Assembly: GCF_026672255.1 (NCBI RefSeq)
Contig: NZ_JAPOHA010000015.1
Location: 1 to 53,952 of the forward strand
DNA length: 53,952 nt
Direction of reading: 5' to 3'
DNA from: Caproiciproducens galactitolivorans
GTDB lineage: Bacteria; Bacillota; Clostridia; Oscillospirales; Acutalibacteraceae
Positions 8,205 to 16,701 of the stretch are shown here, in pieces. The notes below the pieces were generated by a model. It did not search any database, was not told where the DNA came from, and saw only the letters and a list, made by a program, of their open reading frames with translations. The position numbers and the translations under genes are program-made. How positions within the stretch are numbered: the first letter of the stretch is position 1; each line of letters starts with the position of its first letter.

Positions 8205-9108
8205 AAGCCTGGGATATCTGTTAAAAGAAGGCATCAAAAATATTTGGAGCAACCGCACCATGAGCATTGCTTCTATCGGCGTTCTGGTATCGTGCCTGCT
8301 GCTGACCGGCGCGGCTGTCGTCTTTTCCTATAATATCAACTCCGCAATGAAAACGATTGAGGGAACGAACTCGGTTCGTGTTTATATGGCACAGAACCTC
8401 CCCACACTTTCCGCAATAAAGGTCGGAGAGGAAATTAAAAAGCTCGATAATATTAAAACCTGTGAATTCGTCCCGAAGGACGAGGCGATTCAGCAGTACA
8501 TGAACATTCTGGGCGACAAGGACGGAACCATGTTACAGGGAATGACCGGAAAGGAAAACCCGCTTCCGGACGCTTTCAAGGTTTCTTTCAAGGATTTGTC
8601 GAAGTACAAGGACACCGCGGCGCAGATTAAGAAAATACCGGGCGTCGCAACCATTAACGACTATTCCGACGTAGCGGCCAAGCTGACAAGGCTGGACAAG
8701 GTCATTACCATGGCCGGCTTCTGGATTATTCTTTTGCTCAGTCTGGTTTCGCTGTTTATTATTTCGAATACCATCCGCGTTACCATGTTCTCCCGCCGCG
8801 TGGAAATCAGCATTATGAAATCCGTCGGCGCGACGAACTGGTTCATACGCGTTCCATTTATTGTGGAGGGCGTTATCATCGGTTTGCTTTCCGGTGCGCT
8901 TTCCAGTTTCCTTTTATTCCTGATTTACGACAAAATGGTTGGCTCGATTACATCGATTACGCTGTTCTCGCCGGTCGACATCAGTCCCATGGCCGGGAGC
9001 ATCCTGCTGGCGTTTATGCTTGCAGGCACCCTGTTCGGCGCGCTGGGCGGCGTAATATCCATCAGTAAATACTTAAAAAAGGAAGGAGGAGAAATTGTTG
9101 GCTGGTAA
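8194..9108 (+). CDS. ftsX: Cell division permease-like protein FtsX
   Basis: 304 residues. A first membrane segment (about residues 22-45) is followed by a large extracellular loop (about 46-170) carrying the FtsX region that engages the hydrolase, then three further segments (about 175-200, 225-255 and 270-290). NRTMSIASIGVLVSCLLL and RVEISIMKSVGATNWFIRVPF are family hallmarks. It passes ATP-driven movement of FtsE to the periplasmic-side hydrolase. The ATG at 8194 lies inside the end of ftsE behind aaggaggaggaag. An upstream in-frame ATG exists but would read far into ftsE and has no ribosome site. Its stop overlaps the next start, again implying coupled translation. Confidence 0.95.
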   Translation: MKTKSLGYLLKEGIKNIWSNRTMSIASIGVLVSCLLLTGAAVVFSYNINSAMKTIEGTNSVRVYMAQNLPTLSAIKVGEEIKKLDNIKTCEFVPKDEAIQQYMNILGDKDGTMLQGMTGKENPLPDAFKVSFKDLSKYKDTAAQIKKIPGVATINDYSDVAAKLTRLDKVITMAGFWIILLLSLVSLFIISNTIRVTMFSRRVEISIMKSVGATNWFIRVPFIVEGVIIGLLSGALSSFLLFLIYDKMVGSITSITLFSPVDISPMAGSILLAFMLAGTLFGALGGVISISKYLKKEGGEIVGW

Positions 9109-10306
9109 AAAATTTGCAAAATGCGCGGCAGCCCTTGTTTTAGCGATCGCCATCCTGCTCTCTCCTCAGGCCATGGTACCCGCCTCTGCGGCGAAAAGCC
9201 TGAGCCAGTTGCAGCAGGAGCAGTCCGCTTTAAAGAAAAAACAGGCCGAAGTCACCGCAAAACTGAAAACCCTGCGGGCGGACAAGGCAAAAAAGATGGA
9301 ATACAAGCAGGCGCTGGACGCACAGGTTGGAACGGTTCAGAGCCAGATTGATGTTTTAAACCAGCAGATTTCCGCACTCGACGCGGATATCACCGATAAG
9401 CAGACCCAGATTGCGGGGAAGCAGCAGGACATCAATAAAAACTATGACCTTTTAAAGCAAAGGCTTCATGCTCTGTATCTGACCGGCGAGGCTTCGAATC
9501 TGGAAATCATCCTCAATGCCAAGAATGTGGTTGACCTGGCGGACAAGACCGAGGCCATTAAGGCGATTACAACGCATGACACCAATCTGATCAATACGCT
9601 GAAGTCCGACATGCAGAGCATTCAGGCGCAGAAGGCACAGATTGAGGCAAACCGCCGGAATGTTGCCGGCGCGAAGGTTACGCTTGACCAGAAGCGCAGC
9701 GAACTGAGCTCGCTTCAACAGGAAACCAAACAGGTGATTGCCGATATTTCCGCGAATGAATCCTCGGCGAAGGAGCAAAGCGCAGAGCTTGCCGAAAAGC
9801 GCAAGGCGGCGGACGCTGCGATTGACGATTGGTTCAGGAAATACTACGAAGACCAGAAGAAGAACCAGGGCGGCGCCGGCGGCGGAAGCGGCGGCTACAC
9901 CAGCACAGGAAACTTTGCCTGGCCGGTTCCGGGCATCAATACCGTGACCAGCGGATTCGGTTCACGCTGGGGTTCGTTCCATAAAGGAATCGATATTTCC
10001 GGCTCGGGCGTTTACGGGCGGCCGATTGTAGCGGCGGATTCCGGCAGGGTGATGATGGCCGGATGGGGCAATTACGGCACAGGCTACGGCGGTTACGGCA
10101 ATGTTGTCGCCATTGACCACGGCGGCGGATATTCCACGCTGTACGGCCATTGCAGCAGCGTGGCGGTCAGCGCCGGACAGATTGTTACAAAGGGACAGGT
10201 TATTGCGTACGTCGGCAACACCGGCGATTCGCAGGGCGCACACTGCCACTTTGAAATCCGCGTAAACGGCGTGGCACAAAATCCGCTGAACTGGTTCAGC
10301 AGGTGA
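9095..10306 (+). CDS. PcsB/EnvC-like coiled-coil M23 peptidoglycan hydrolase
   Basis: 403 residues. A signal peptide (about 1-34, ending PASAA) is followed by a long Gln/Lys-rich coiled coil (about 35-245), a Gly-rich linker (GGAGGGSGG) and a LytM/M23 domain (about 275-403). Zinc and catalytic residues are visible as HKGID and HCHFE (HxxxD and HxH), so this copy looks enzymatically competent. The coiled coil plus FtsEX neighbourhood matches the PcsB, CwlO and EnvC arrangement, in which FtsEX controls the hydrolase; that it is the FtsX partner is inference from position. The start is TTG at 9095 or, equally well placed after aggagg, TTG at 9098. It overlaps the ftsX stop. Confidence 0.9.
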   Translation: MLAGKKFAKCAAALVLAIAILLSPQAMVPASAAKSLSQLQQEQSALKKKQAEVTAKLKTLRADKAKKMEYKQALDAQVGTVQSQIDVLNQQISALDADITDKQTQIAGKQQDINKNYDLLKQRLHALYLTGEASNLEIILNAKNVVDLADKTEAIKAITTHDTNLINTLKSDMQSIQAQKAQIEANRRNVAGAKVTLDQKRSELSSLQQETKQVIADISANESSAKEQSAELAEKRKAADAAIDDWFRKYYEDQKKNQGGAGGGSGGYTSTGNFAWPVPGINTVTSGFGSRWGSFHKGIDISGSGVYGRPIVAADSGRVMMAGWGNYGTGYGGYGNVVAIDHGGGYSTLYGHCSSVAVSAGQIVTKGQVIAYVGNTGDSQGAHCHFEIRVNGVAQNPLNWFSR

Positions 10307-10338
10307 CGTTAAAAAATTTAAGGAATGATTGAATCGAT

Positions 10339-11637
10339 ATGAGCAGAAAGCTGTCCTGGGGCGCGGCTGTCGCCCTTGTTGCCGTAACGGCTTCCGTCAC
10401 GGTATCCCTCACCTATGTTTATGCGATGAAAAGCTTTAACACCAAGGTGGCGGATATTAACGAACGCCAGGCAATGTATACCAAGCTGAGTGAGATCGAC
10501 CAGAAAACAAGGCAGGATTACATCGGTTCGGTGAACGAAAAGGAACTGAACGACGGAATCTGTGCCGGGTATGCCGCCGGGCTGGGCAACTCCCAGGCGA
10601 AGTATCTTTCCGCGGAAAAATACAAGGCGTATCTGAACGGCAGCAGTGAAAAAAGTATTGGCGTCGGCATCAAAACAGTACAGGACAAGGACGGCAATAT
10701 GGAGGTCATTGAAGTGACCCCCGGTTCGCCGGCGGAAAAAAGCGGCATCAAAAAAGGCGATACGATCGTCAGCATGGACGACAAGGAAATTGTCCGCCTG
10801 ACATACGGCGACGCGCTCAATAAGCTGGACGGGGCCGCCGGTTCCAAGGTGAAATTCGGAATCCTGCGCAGGCAGAACGCCGCCGGGCCGTCGGCCGAAG
10901 CAAAAGCCGCGCTGCTCAGTATTACCGTTACCCGCGCCGAGTACGCCGAGCAGACGCTCACCTCTTCCATGATCAACGGCAACGTGGCCTATCTGAAAAT
11001 TTCCGCGTTTACGGATTCCAACGCGGAGCAGTTCAACAATATGCTTGCGGCGCGCATTAAACAGGGCGCTTCCGGAATCGTCATTGATCTGCGCAGCAAT
11101 TCCGGCGGAAGCATCCGCGGGATGGCGGAAATGCTCGACACCCTGCTGCCCGCGGGCAACACGGTGAGCTACCGGGATAAAGCGGGGAAAACGACGGTGC
11201 AGTACACCTCGGGCCCCAACACGGTGAATTTGCCGATCAGTGTGATGATCAACCGCAACACCTTCGGCGTTGCCGAGATTTTCGCGGCCGATATCAAGGA
11301 CTATAAAAAAGGACTTCTGGTCGGCGAACGGACGGCGGGGCTTGGCACAAAGGACGAAGTGAAACCGCTTTCCGACGGTTCCGCGATTATCCTTCCCGTT
11401 GCGGATTACCTGACGCTGAACGGAGACGTTTTCAGCGGAAAGGGAATCGGTGTGGATATTGAGAAGGAGCTTACTTCCGAGCAGCAGGCGCTGCTGGTTC
11501 GCAACCAGCTCAAGGGCGATCAGGATCCGCAGCTTCAGGCGGCGGTTTCCGCGTTGATCCGCCAGGGGGCAAGCGTGGAAAAAGCGCCGGGAACGGAGAA
11601 TGCGCCGGTAAACAGCAATGCCGCCGCGACGGAATAA
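10339..11637 (+). CDS. S41/CtpA-family protein with replaced catalytic residues
   Basis: 432 residues with an N-terminal membrane anchor (about 7-30), a PDZ domain (about 110-200, GVGIKTVQDKDGNMEVIEVT then GSPAEKSGIKKGDTI) and an S41 peptidase fold (about 215-385, with YLKISAFTD and GIVIDLRSNSGG). Aligned on AEIFAADIKDY and VGERTAG, the catalytic Ser position is Gly310 (11266-11268) and the catalytic Lys, 25 residues later, is Leu335 (11341-11343); the usual Gln four further on is Asp339. The reading frame is intact and long, so this is a conserved-looking pseudoenzyme and not a decayed gene. It follows the PcsB-like gene by 32 bases and probably shares its transcript. A role as a PDZ scaffold or inhibitor is inference. 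Confidence 0.88.
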   Translation: MSRKLSWGAAVALVAVTASVTVSLTYVYAMKSFNTKVADINERQAMYTKLSEIDQKTRQDYIGSVNEKELNDGICAGYAAGLGNSQAKYLSAEKYKAYLNGSSEKSIGVGIKTVQDKDGNMEVIEVTPGSPAEKSGIKKGDTIVSMDDKEIVRLTYGDALNKLDGAAGSKVKFGILRRQNAAGPSAEAKAALLSITVTRAEYAEQTLTSSMINGNVAYLKISAFTDSNAEQFNNMLAARIKQGASGIVIDLRSNSGGSIRGMAEMLDTLLPAGNTVSYRDKAGKTTVQYTSGPNTVNLPISVMINRNTFGVAEIFAADIKDYKKGLLVGERTAGLGTKDEVKPLSDGSAIILPVADYLTLNGDVFSGKGIGVDIEKELTSEQQALLVRNQLKGDQDPQLQAAVSALIRQGASVEKAPGTENAPVNSNAAATE

Positions 11638-11658
11638 AGTTCCGAAATGGTACAGTCC

Positions 11659-11690
11659 GAGGGATATGCAGAACGCATATCCCTCTTTTT
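11659..11690 (+). terminator. Terminator of the ftsEX operon
   Basis: gagggatatgc and gcatatccctc form a perfect 11-bp stem with a 5-base loop, followed by five T. It lies about 20 bases after the last stop of the run. Confidence 0.92.
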
Positions 11691-11721
11691 ATCGAATATA
11701 ATACCAAAGGCATTTTCATCC

Positions 11722-11758
11722 GTATTTCTCCCCCCGCCGCAGACGCGGGGAGAAATAC
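11722..11758. other. Perfect 12-bp inverted repeat
   Basis: gtatttctcccc (11722-11733) and ggggagaaatac (11747-11758) are exact reverse complements around a 13-base GC-rich loop. It sits between the ftsEX terminator and the greA promoter. With no T run on the plus strand it is not a clear terminator; it could be a second weak terminator or an operator. Confidence 0.6.
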
Positions 11759-11788
11759 AAGATAATTGTTTTCGAATTCGGGATTTTG

Positions 11789-11817
11789 TTGACAGAACGA
11801 TACGGCATCACTATAAT
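11789..11817 (+). promoter_or_regulatory. Consensus sigma-A promoter of greA
   Basis: TTGACA (11789-11794), a 17-base spacer and TATAAT (11812-11817) match the consensus exactly, which predicts strong constitutive expression of greA. Confidence 0.92.
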
Positions 11818-11879
11818 GTAAGTATTATTATCTAAATTGGTAAAGTGCAGTCTACTGCAATGAAAAGGTGGTATTCTAT

Positions 11880-12365
11880 ATGGTCAAACAGGTGGTTTTA
11901 ACCAAGGAAGGCTTGGAAAAGCTGGAAAACGAGCTTGAAGAGTTAAAAAGCGTCAAGCGTAAGGAAGTAGCGGAAAAAATCAAGGTTGCTCTTTCTTTCG
12001 GCGACTTATCGGAAAACAGCGAGTATGACGAAGCCAAAAATGAGCAGGCGATTGTCGAAGCCCGTATCGCGGATATCGAGGTCATGCTGAAAAACGTGAA
12101 AGTCATCGACGAGGATGAACTCAGCAACGAGAATATCCACATCGGCTCCAAAGTGGAAGTCAGGGTTACGAATCCCTCAACCGGCAGCAGCAACGTTCTC
12201 AACTACAAAATTGTCGGTTCCAACGAGGCGGACCCGCTGAAGGGAAGCATTTCGGACGAATCCCTTGTCGGGAAATCCCTTTTGAGCCACGGGATCGGCG
12301 ACAAGATTCAGGTTGAAGTGCCCGCCGGTGTAATGGAATACGAGGTTCTTGCCATATCCAAATAA
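11880..12365 (+). CDS. greA: Transcription elongation factor GreA
   Basis: 161 residues, the family length. The N-terminal coiled coil carries the acidic tip that enters the RNA polymerase secondary channel (SFGDLSENSEYDEAKNEQ); the C-terminal FKBP-like domain starts near residue 85 (IGSKVEVRV, LVGKSLLSHGIGD). It rescues backtracked polymerase by stimulating transcript cleavage. The ATG at 11880 is preferred over an in-frame GTG at 11868 because aaggtgg lies 8 bases before it. It has its own consensus promoter and a terminator before lysS. Confidence 0.96.
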   Translation: MVKQVVLTKEGLEKLENELEELKSVKRKEVAEKIKVALSFGDLSENSEYDEAKNEQAIVEARIADIEVMLKNVKVIDEDELSNENIHIGSKVEVRVTNPSTGSSNVLNYKIVGSNEADPLKGSISDESLVGKSLLSHGIGDKIQVEVPAGVMEYEVLAISK

Positions 12366-12370
12366 TTTTT

Positions 12371-12405
12371 GGGGCGGGAGTGACGTGTTCACCCTGCCCC
12401 TTTTT
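12371..12405 (+). terminator. Terminator of greA
   Basis: ggggcggg pairs imperfectly with ccctgcccc and is followed by five T, starting five bases after the greA stop. Confidence 0.75.
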
Positions 12406-12533
12406 CCCTTGAAATGCAGGTTCTTGGACCGATATTGGGGGGCATTTTCCCTACCCCTTTTCCGCAATTTGGGTTTGTTCCAGCGGCGCGGGAAAGAGAG
12501 AAGAACCAAAATGAAATATTAGGAGAGTCACAA

Positions 12534-14042
12534 ATGAGCGAAAAGATCATCGAGGAAAACGGCGCGCAGCCCGAACAGGACGTCAGCGAACTGCTGCAGA
12601 TCCGCAGGGACAAGCTGAGCGCGCTGCAAAAGGCCGGCAGGGACCCGTTTGCAATAACGACCTGCCCCCGCGACATGACCGCGAAGGAAATCCACGAGCG
12701 TTTCGACGAGCTGGAAAACAGCGATGTCTGCATTGCCGGGCGCATGATGAGTTGGCGCGACATGGGCAAGGCCAGCTTTATTGATATTCACGACCGCAGC
12801 GGCCGGGTTCAGGTTTACCTGAAAATCGACCAGGTGGGCGAGGACAGCTACAACGATATGAAAAATTGCTGGGATGTCGGCGACATCGTCAGCGTGAAGG
12901 GCTATGTCTTTAAGACCCGCAGGGGCGAAATTTCCGTACACGCGAAGGAAATCAAGCTGCTGGCAAAATCCCTTCTTCCCATGCCGGAAAAATTCCACGG
13001 CCTGAAGGATACCGACCTGCGCTATCGTCAGCGCTATATCGACCTGATTGTGAATCCGGAAGTAAAGGATACCTTTATCAAGCGCAGCGAAATTATGCGC
13101 ACCATCCGCAATTTCCTGGATGAAAAATCCTATGTTGAGGTCGAAACCCCGGTACTGAGCACGTTGGCGGGCGGCGCTGCGGCAAGGCCGTTTGTTACGC
13201 ACCACAACACCCTTGATATGGATATGTACCTTCGGATTGCGACGGAGCTTCACTTAAAGAGGCTGATCGTCGGCGGGATGGAGCGTGTTTACGAAATCGG
13301 TCGTATTTTCCGCAACGAGGGAATGGACGTGAAACATAATCCGGAATTCACCACGATTGAAATGTACGAAGCGTACACCGATTACCGCGGGATGATGGAC
13401 CGCACGGAAAACATGGTTCACGAGTGCGCGATGAAGGCGTGCGGAACCGATCAGATTACGTATCAGGGCGAGGCGATTGATCTCTCCCTGCCGTTTAAGC
13501 GCCTTACCATGAACGACGCCATTAAGGAATACACGGGAATCGACTTCCTTTCCTTCAAGGGCGACACCGAAAAGGCCTTGGAAGTCGCGAAGAGTCTGCA
13601 CCTCGAAACCAAGAGCACCGACAAATGGGGCGATATCATGTCGCTGGTATTTGAGGAAAAGGTCGAAGATAATCTGGTTCAGCCGACCTTTATCTACGAT
13701 TACCCGGTGGAAGTTTCCCCGCTTACCAAGCGCAAGCAGGACTGCCCCGAGCTGGTGGAGCGTTTCGAGCTGTTTTGTACGCGCTGCGAGCTTGCCAACG
13801 CGTATTCCGAGCTGAACGACCCGATCGACCAGCGCGGCCGCTTTATGCATCAGATGGAGCTGCGCGCCGCGGGCGACGAAGAAGCCAACGTGATCGACGA
13901 GGATTTCCTGACCGCGCTGGAATACGGTATGCCGCCGACCGGCGGTATGGGCATGGGCATTGACCGCCTGGTCATGCTCCTGACCGACAGCGCGTCCATC
14001 CGTGACGTTCTGCTGTTCCCGACGATGAAGCCGAGGGACTGA
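12534..14042 (+). CDS. lysS: Lysyl-tRNA synthetase, class II
   Basis: 502 residues. An OB-fold anticodon-binding domain (about 60-150) precedes the class II catalytic core. Motif 2 is RIFRNEGMDVKHNPEFTTIE and motif 3 includes GMGMGIDRLVML near the C-terminus. It charges tRNA-Lys. The N-terminal ~25 residues (EKIIEENGAQPEQDVSELLQ) are the usual variable extension. The ATG at 12534 has aggagag six bases upstream; the frame is open for 40 codons before it but has no ribosome site there. No T-box leader was seen between the greA terminator and the start. It ends one base from the convergent Crp/Fnr stop, with no terminator between them. Confidence 0.96.
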   Translation: MSEKIIEENGAQPEQDVSELLQIRRDKLSALQKAGRDPFAITTCPRDMTAKEIHERFDELENSDVCIAGRMMSWRDMGKASFIDIHDRSGRVQVYLKIDQVGEDSYNDMKNCWDVGDIVSVKGYVFKTRRGEISVHAKEIKLLAKSLLPMPEKFHGLKDTDLRYRQRYIDLIVNPEVKDTFIKRSEIMRTIRNFLDEKSYVEVETPVLSTLAGGAAARPFVTHHNTLDMDMYLRIATELHLKRLIVGGMERVYEIGRIFRNEGMDVKHNPEFTTIEMYEAYTDYRGMMDRTENMVHECAMKACGTDQITYQGEAIDLSLPFKRLTMNDAIKEYTGIDFLSFKGDTEKALEVAKSLHLETKSTDKWGDIMSLVFEEKVEDNLVQPTFIYDYPVEVSPLTKRKQDCPELVERFELFCTRCELANAYSELNDPIDQRGRFMHQMELRAAGDEEANVIDEDFLTALEYGMPPTGGMGMGIDRLVMLLTDSASIRDVLLFPTMKPRD

Positions 14043-14043
14043 T

Positions 14044-14661
14044 TTACCCGCCGATAAAAGCGAGAAGGCCGGCTTCGTCCCGGATTTCCACCGCGCCGTA
14101 GTGGGCGCAGATCCAGCCTTTTCTCGAGAATCCCGCCAGCGTGCGGCTTACGGTGACGCGCGAAACGCCCGCAAGACCCGCGAGGTCGTCCTGCGTGGCG
14201 TGGACGGCGCCGTTCCGCGCAAGGCTGAGCAGAAGCCGCGCAAGGCGCTGGTCGGCTTGCAGAAACGTCATGGAGATGACCTGCGCGGAGAGCATGCGGA
14301 TGGTCTGCGACAGATAGGTCAGCAGGTTCATGGCAAACTGGGGCTCGCGGCGGATGCACTCCAAAAGGCTTTTCCGGGTGACGGTGATGATTTCGGATTT
14401 CACAAGCGTTTTCGCGGAAGAAACCCGGGGCAGGCCGTCGAAAAAGGCCGCTTCGCCGAAGATGTTTCCCGGTTCCAGAACGGTAAGGGTTTTTTCCGCG
14501 CCGTCTTCCGAACTGAGGAAGATTTTCACTTTGCCGTTTTTTAAATAGTAAAATTCGTCGGCAAACGCTTCCTGCCAGTAAATCATTCGGTTTTTTTGAA
14601 CGATATGGGATGTGTGGAATTTTTCCAGCACATCCCATTTTTTTTCATTGGATGGTTCCAT
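14044..14661 (-). CDS. Crp/Fnr-family transcriptional regulator
   Basis: 205 residues: an N-terminal cyclic-nucleotide-binding-like barrel (about 15-120, LEPGNIFGEAAFFDGLPRVS) and a C-terminal winged helix (about 145-200) with the recognition helix GVSRVTVSRTLAGFSRKG. The Cys cluster of oxygen-sensing Fnr is absent. The effector is unknown. It is divergent from leuC, and its putative promoter spans a 16-bp palindrome, which suggests self-regulation and possible control of leuCD. Its 3' end runs to within one base of the lysS stop on the other strand. Confidence 0.88.
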   Translation of the reverse strand: MEPSNEKKWDVLEKFHTSHIVQKNRMIYWQEAFADEFYYLKNGKVKIFLSSEDGAEKTLTVLEPGNIFGEAAFFDGLPRVSSAKTLVKSEIITVTRKSLLECIRREPQFAMNLLTYLSQTIRMLSAQVISMTFLQADQRLARLLLSLARNGAVHATQDDLAGLAGVSRVTVSRTLAGFSRKGWICAHYGAVEIRDEAGLLAFIGG

Positions 14662-14755
14662 AAAATTCCTCCATAGCTTTCGGGTTATTATACGTTGGGG
14701 CGCAGCTCCTCTGAAAAAGAGAGACTGCCCCTAACGAAATCCTTTAATTTTTGTA

Positions 14756-14785
14756 ATTGTATCATATGATACATTCTTTGCGCAA
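14756..14785 (-). promoter_or_regulatory. Promoter of the Crp/Fnr gene with palindromic operator
   Basis: On the minus strand TTGCGC (14785-14780), an 18-base spacer and TACAAT (14761-14756) form a promoter. TGTATCATATGATACA (14758-14773) is a perfect 16-bp palindrome filling the spacer and overlapping the -10, a size and symmetry suited to a Crp/Fnr dimer. TTGCGCAA (14778-14785) is itself palindromic, so the same bases can serve as a -35 for leuC on the plus strand, with TAATAC at 14800-14805. An imperfect GC-rich hairpin (14698-14731) lies in the leader of the Crp/Fnr mRNA. Confidence 0.6.
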
Positions 14786-14831
14786 GATTCATGCAATAAT
14801 AATACAAATCGAATGCAAGGGAGGAACCAAT

Positions 14832-16109
14832 ATGGGAATGACGATGACGCAGAAAATCCTTGCCGCACACGCCGGACTGGAAAGCGTGAGCGCGGGACAA
14901 CTGATTGAGGCGAAGCTCGACCTGGTTCTGGGGAACGATATTACCTCGCCGGTGGCGATTAACGAATTTGAAAAATGCGGTGCTTCCTCCGTTTTTCATA
15001 AGGATAAAATCGCGCTGGTGCTGGATCATTTTACGCCGAACAAGGATATTAAGGCCGCGGAGCAATGCCGCCAGGTGCGGAATTTTGCGAATCGATATCA
15101 AATAACGAATTTCTTCGACGTGGGGCAGATGGGCATTGAACATGCGCTCCTGCCGGAAAAAGGGCTGGTGGTTCCGGGCGACTGCGTGATCGGCGCGGAT
15201 TCGCACACCTGCACCTACGGCGCGCTCGGCGCGTTTTCCACGGGCGTGGGTTCCACCGACATGGCCGCCGGGATGATTACCGGCAAAGCATGGTTCAAGG
15301 TGCCATCCGCGATTCAGATCGTGCTGAAGAACAAGCCCGCGAAATGGGTGAGCGGCAAAGACGTGATTCTGCACCTGATCGGGATGATCGGCGTGGACGG
15401 CGCGCTGTACCGTTCGCTGGAGTTCGCGGGAGACGGCGTGAAACACCTTTCGATGGACGACCGTCTCTGCATTGCAAATATGGCGATTGAGGCCGGGGCG
15501 AAAAACGGGATTTTCCCGGTGGACGAAGTGACAGTGGCTTACGGAAAAGACCGCTTCCAGCATGAGCCGGTTGTTTACGCGGCGGACGAGGACGCGGTTT
15601 ACGACGAAACCATTGAAATTGATCTGGCAAAAATCCGCCCCACCGTTGCATTCCCGCATCTGCCGGAGAATACAAAGACCATTGACGAAGTCGGAAAAAT
15701 CAAAATCGACCAGAGCGTGATCGGCTCCTGCACGAACGGGCGCATGGAAGACCTGCGCGCGGCGGCGTCGATTTTAAAGGGCAGGAAGGTTGCGAAGGAT
15801 GTGCGGTGTATCATCCTGCCGGGCACGCAGGCGATTTATTTACAGGCTTTGCGCGAGGGATTGGCGGAAATCTTCGTGGAAGCCGGCGCGGTGTTCAGCA
15901 CGCCGACCTGCGGCCCGTGCCTTGGCGGGCACATGGGCATCCTCGGGAAGGGCGAGCGCGCGATTTCCACAACGAACCGCAATTTTGTGGGCCGCATGGG
16001 GCATACGGAATCGGAAGTCTATCTGGCAAGCCCGGCCGTGGCGGCGGCAAGCGCCGTAACCGGCTATATTACCGACCCGGAACAGCTGACAGAGGGGGAG
16101 CGGAAATGA
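14832..16109 (+). CDS. leuC: 3-isopropylmalate dehydratase large subunit
   Basis: 425 residues, the short LeuC/homoaconitase-type form. Iron-sulfur cluster ligands are visible in [11 protein letters not shown] and in [27 protein letters not shown] is the family signature. With LeuD it isomerises 2- and 3-isopropylmalate in leucine synthesis. The ATG at 14832 follows aagggagga; in-frame ATGs further up lie inside the promoter. LeuD starts on its stop codon. leuA and leuB are not in the window. Enzymes of this form can also act on related substrates such as homoaconitate or citraconate, which cannot be excluded. Confidence 0.93.
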   Translation: MGMTMTQKILAAHAGLESVSAGQLIEAKLDLVLGNDITSPVAINEFEKCGASSVFHKDKIALVLDHFTPNKDIKAAEQCRQVRNFANRYQITNFFDVGQMGIEHALLPEKGLVVPGDCVIGADSHTCTYGALGAFSTGVGSTDMAAGMITGKAWFKVPSAIQIVLKNKPAKWVSGKDVILHLIGMIGVDGALYRSLEFAGDGVKHLSMDDRLCIANMAIEAGAKNGIFPVDEVTVAYGKDRFQHEPVVYAADEDAVYDETIEIDLAKIRPTVAFPHLPENTKTIDEVGKIKIDQSVIGSCTNGRMEDLRAAASILKGRKVAKDVRCIILPGTQAIYLQALREGLAEIFVEAGAVFSTPTCGPCLGGHMGILGKGERAISTTNRNFVGRMGHTESEVYLASPAVAAASAVTGYITDPEQLTEGERK

Positions 16110-16588
16110 ACGCACATGGATTTGTACACAAATACGGAGACAACGTCGATACGGACGTGATTATTCCGGCAAGATATCTGAACACGGCTTCCCACGCGGA
16201 GCTGGCGGCGCACTGCATGGAGGATATCGACGCGGATTTTGTAAAGAATGTGAAAAAGGGCGACATCATTGTTGCCGCGAAGAATTTCGGCTGCGGTTCT
16301 TCGCGCGAGCATGCCCCGATTGCGATTCAGGCCAGCGGCGTTTCCTGCGTGATTGCCGAAACGTTCGCCCGCATCTTTTACCGCAACGCGATCAACATCG
16401 GCCTGCCGATTCTGGAATGCGCCGAAGCCGCGCGGGATATCCAGAGCGGCGACGAGGTGGAAATTGATTTCGACACGGGCATGATTCAAAACCGCACGAG
16501 CGGGAAAAGCTATAAGGCACAGCCTTTCCCGCCGTTTATTCAGAATATTATCAAAAAAGGCGGCCTTTTGAACAGCATTATGAAATAA
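16106..16588 (+). CDS. leuD: 3-isopropylmalate dehydratase small subunit
   Basis: 160 residues, single swivel domain. [27 protein letters not shown] and [15 protein letters not shown] are the LeuD hallmarks. It completes the active site of LeuC. Its ATG overlaps the leuC stop (ATGA), with gagggggag upstream, so the subunits are made together. The open frame runs 300 bases further upstream inside leuC without meaning. A terminator follows. Confidence 0.95.
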   Translation: MNAHGFVHKYGDNVDTDVIIPARYLNTASHAELAAHCMEDIDADFVKNVKKGDIIVAAKNFGCGSSREHAPIAIQASGVSCVIAETFARIFYRNAINIGLPILECAEAARDIQSGDEVEIDFDTGMIQNRTSGKSYKAQPFPPFIQNIIKKGGLLNSIMK

Positions 16589-16598
16589 CAGAGATATG

Positions 16599-16625
16599 GG
16601 AGGCGCTTCGGCGCCTCTTTTTTAG
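16599..16625 (+). terminator. Terminator of leuCD
   Basis: aggcgc-ttcg-gcgcct is a tight tetraloop hairpin followed by seven T, 13 bases past the leuD stop. Confidence 0.93.
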
Positions 16626-16695
16626 GCGCATAGCGCCCTTTAGCCGTTTCCCCCGCGCCGCGAAGCGGCGCTCCTCCAACGGAATGCTAACGTAG
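16625..16695 (+). repeat. Structured interspersed element, copy 1
   Basis: This stretch folds into a small hairpin (ggcgc-ata-gcgcc) followed by a longer one (ccgtt...gcgccgc, gaa, gcggcgc...aacgg). Nearly the same sequence lies in the opposite orientation at 45655-45720. The two copies share gccgtttcccccgcgccgc and aagcggcgctcctcc. The first hairpin differs between copies by a paired change (ggcgc/gcgcc versus gacgc/gcgtc), so the fold is kept. It resembles small palindromic repeat families found after genes; no name can be given. Confidence 0.7.
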
Positions 16696-16701
16696 CCTTC
16701 C

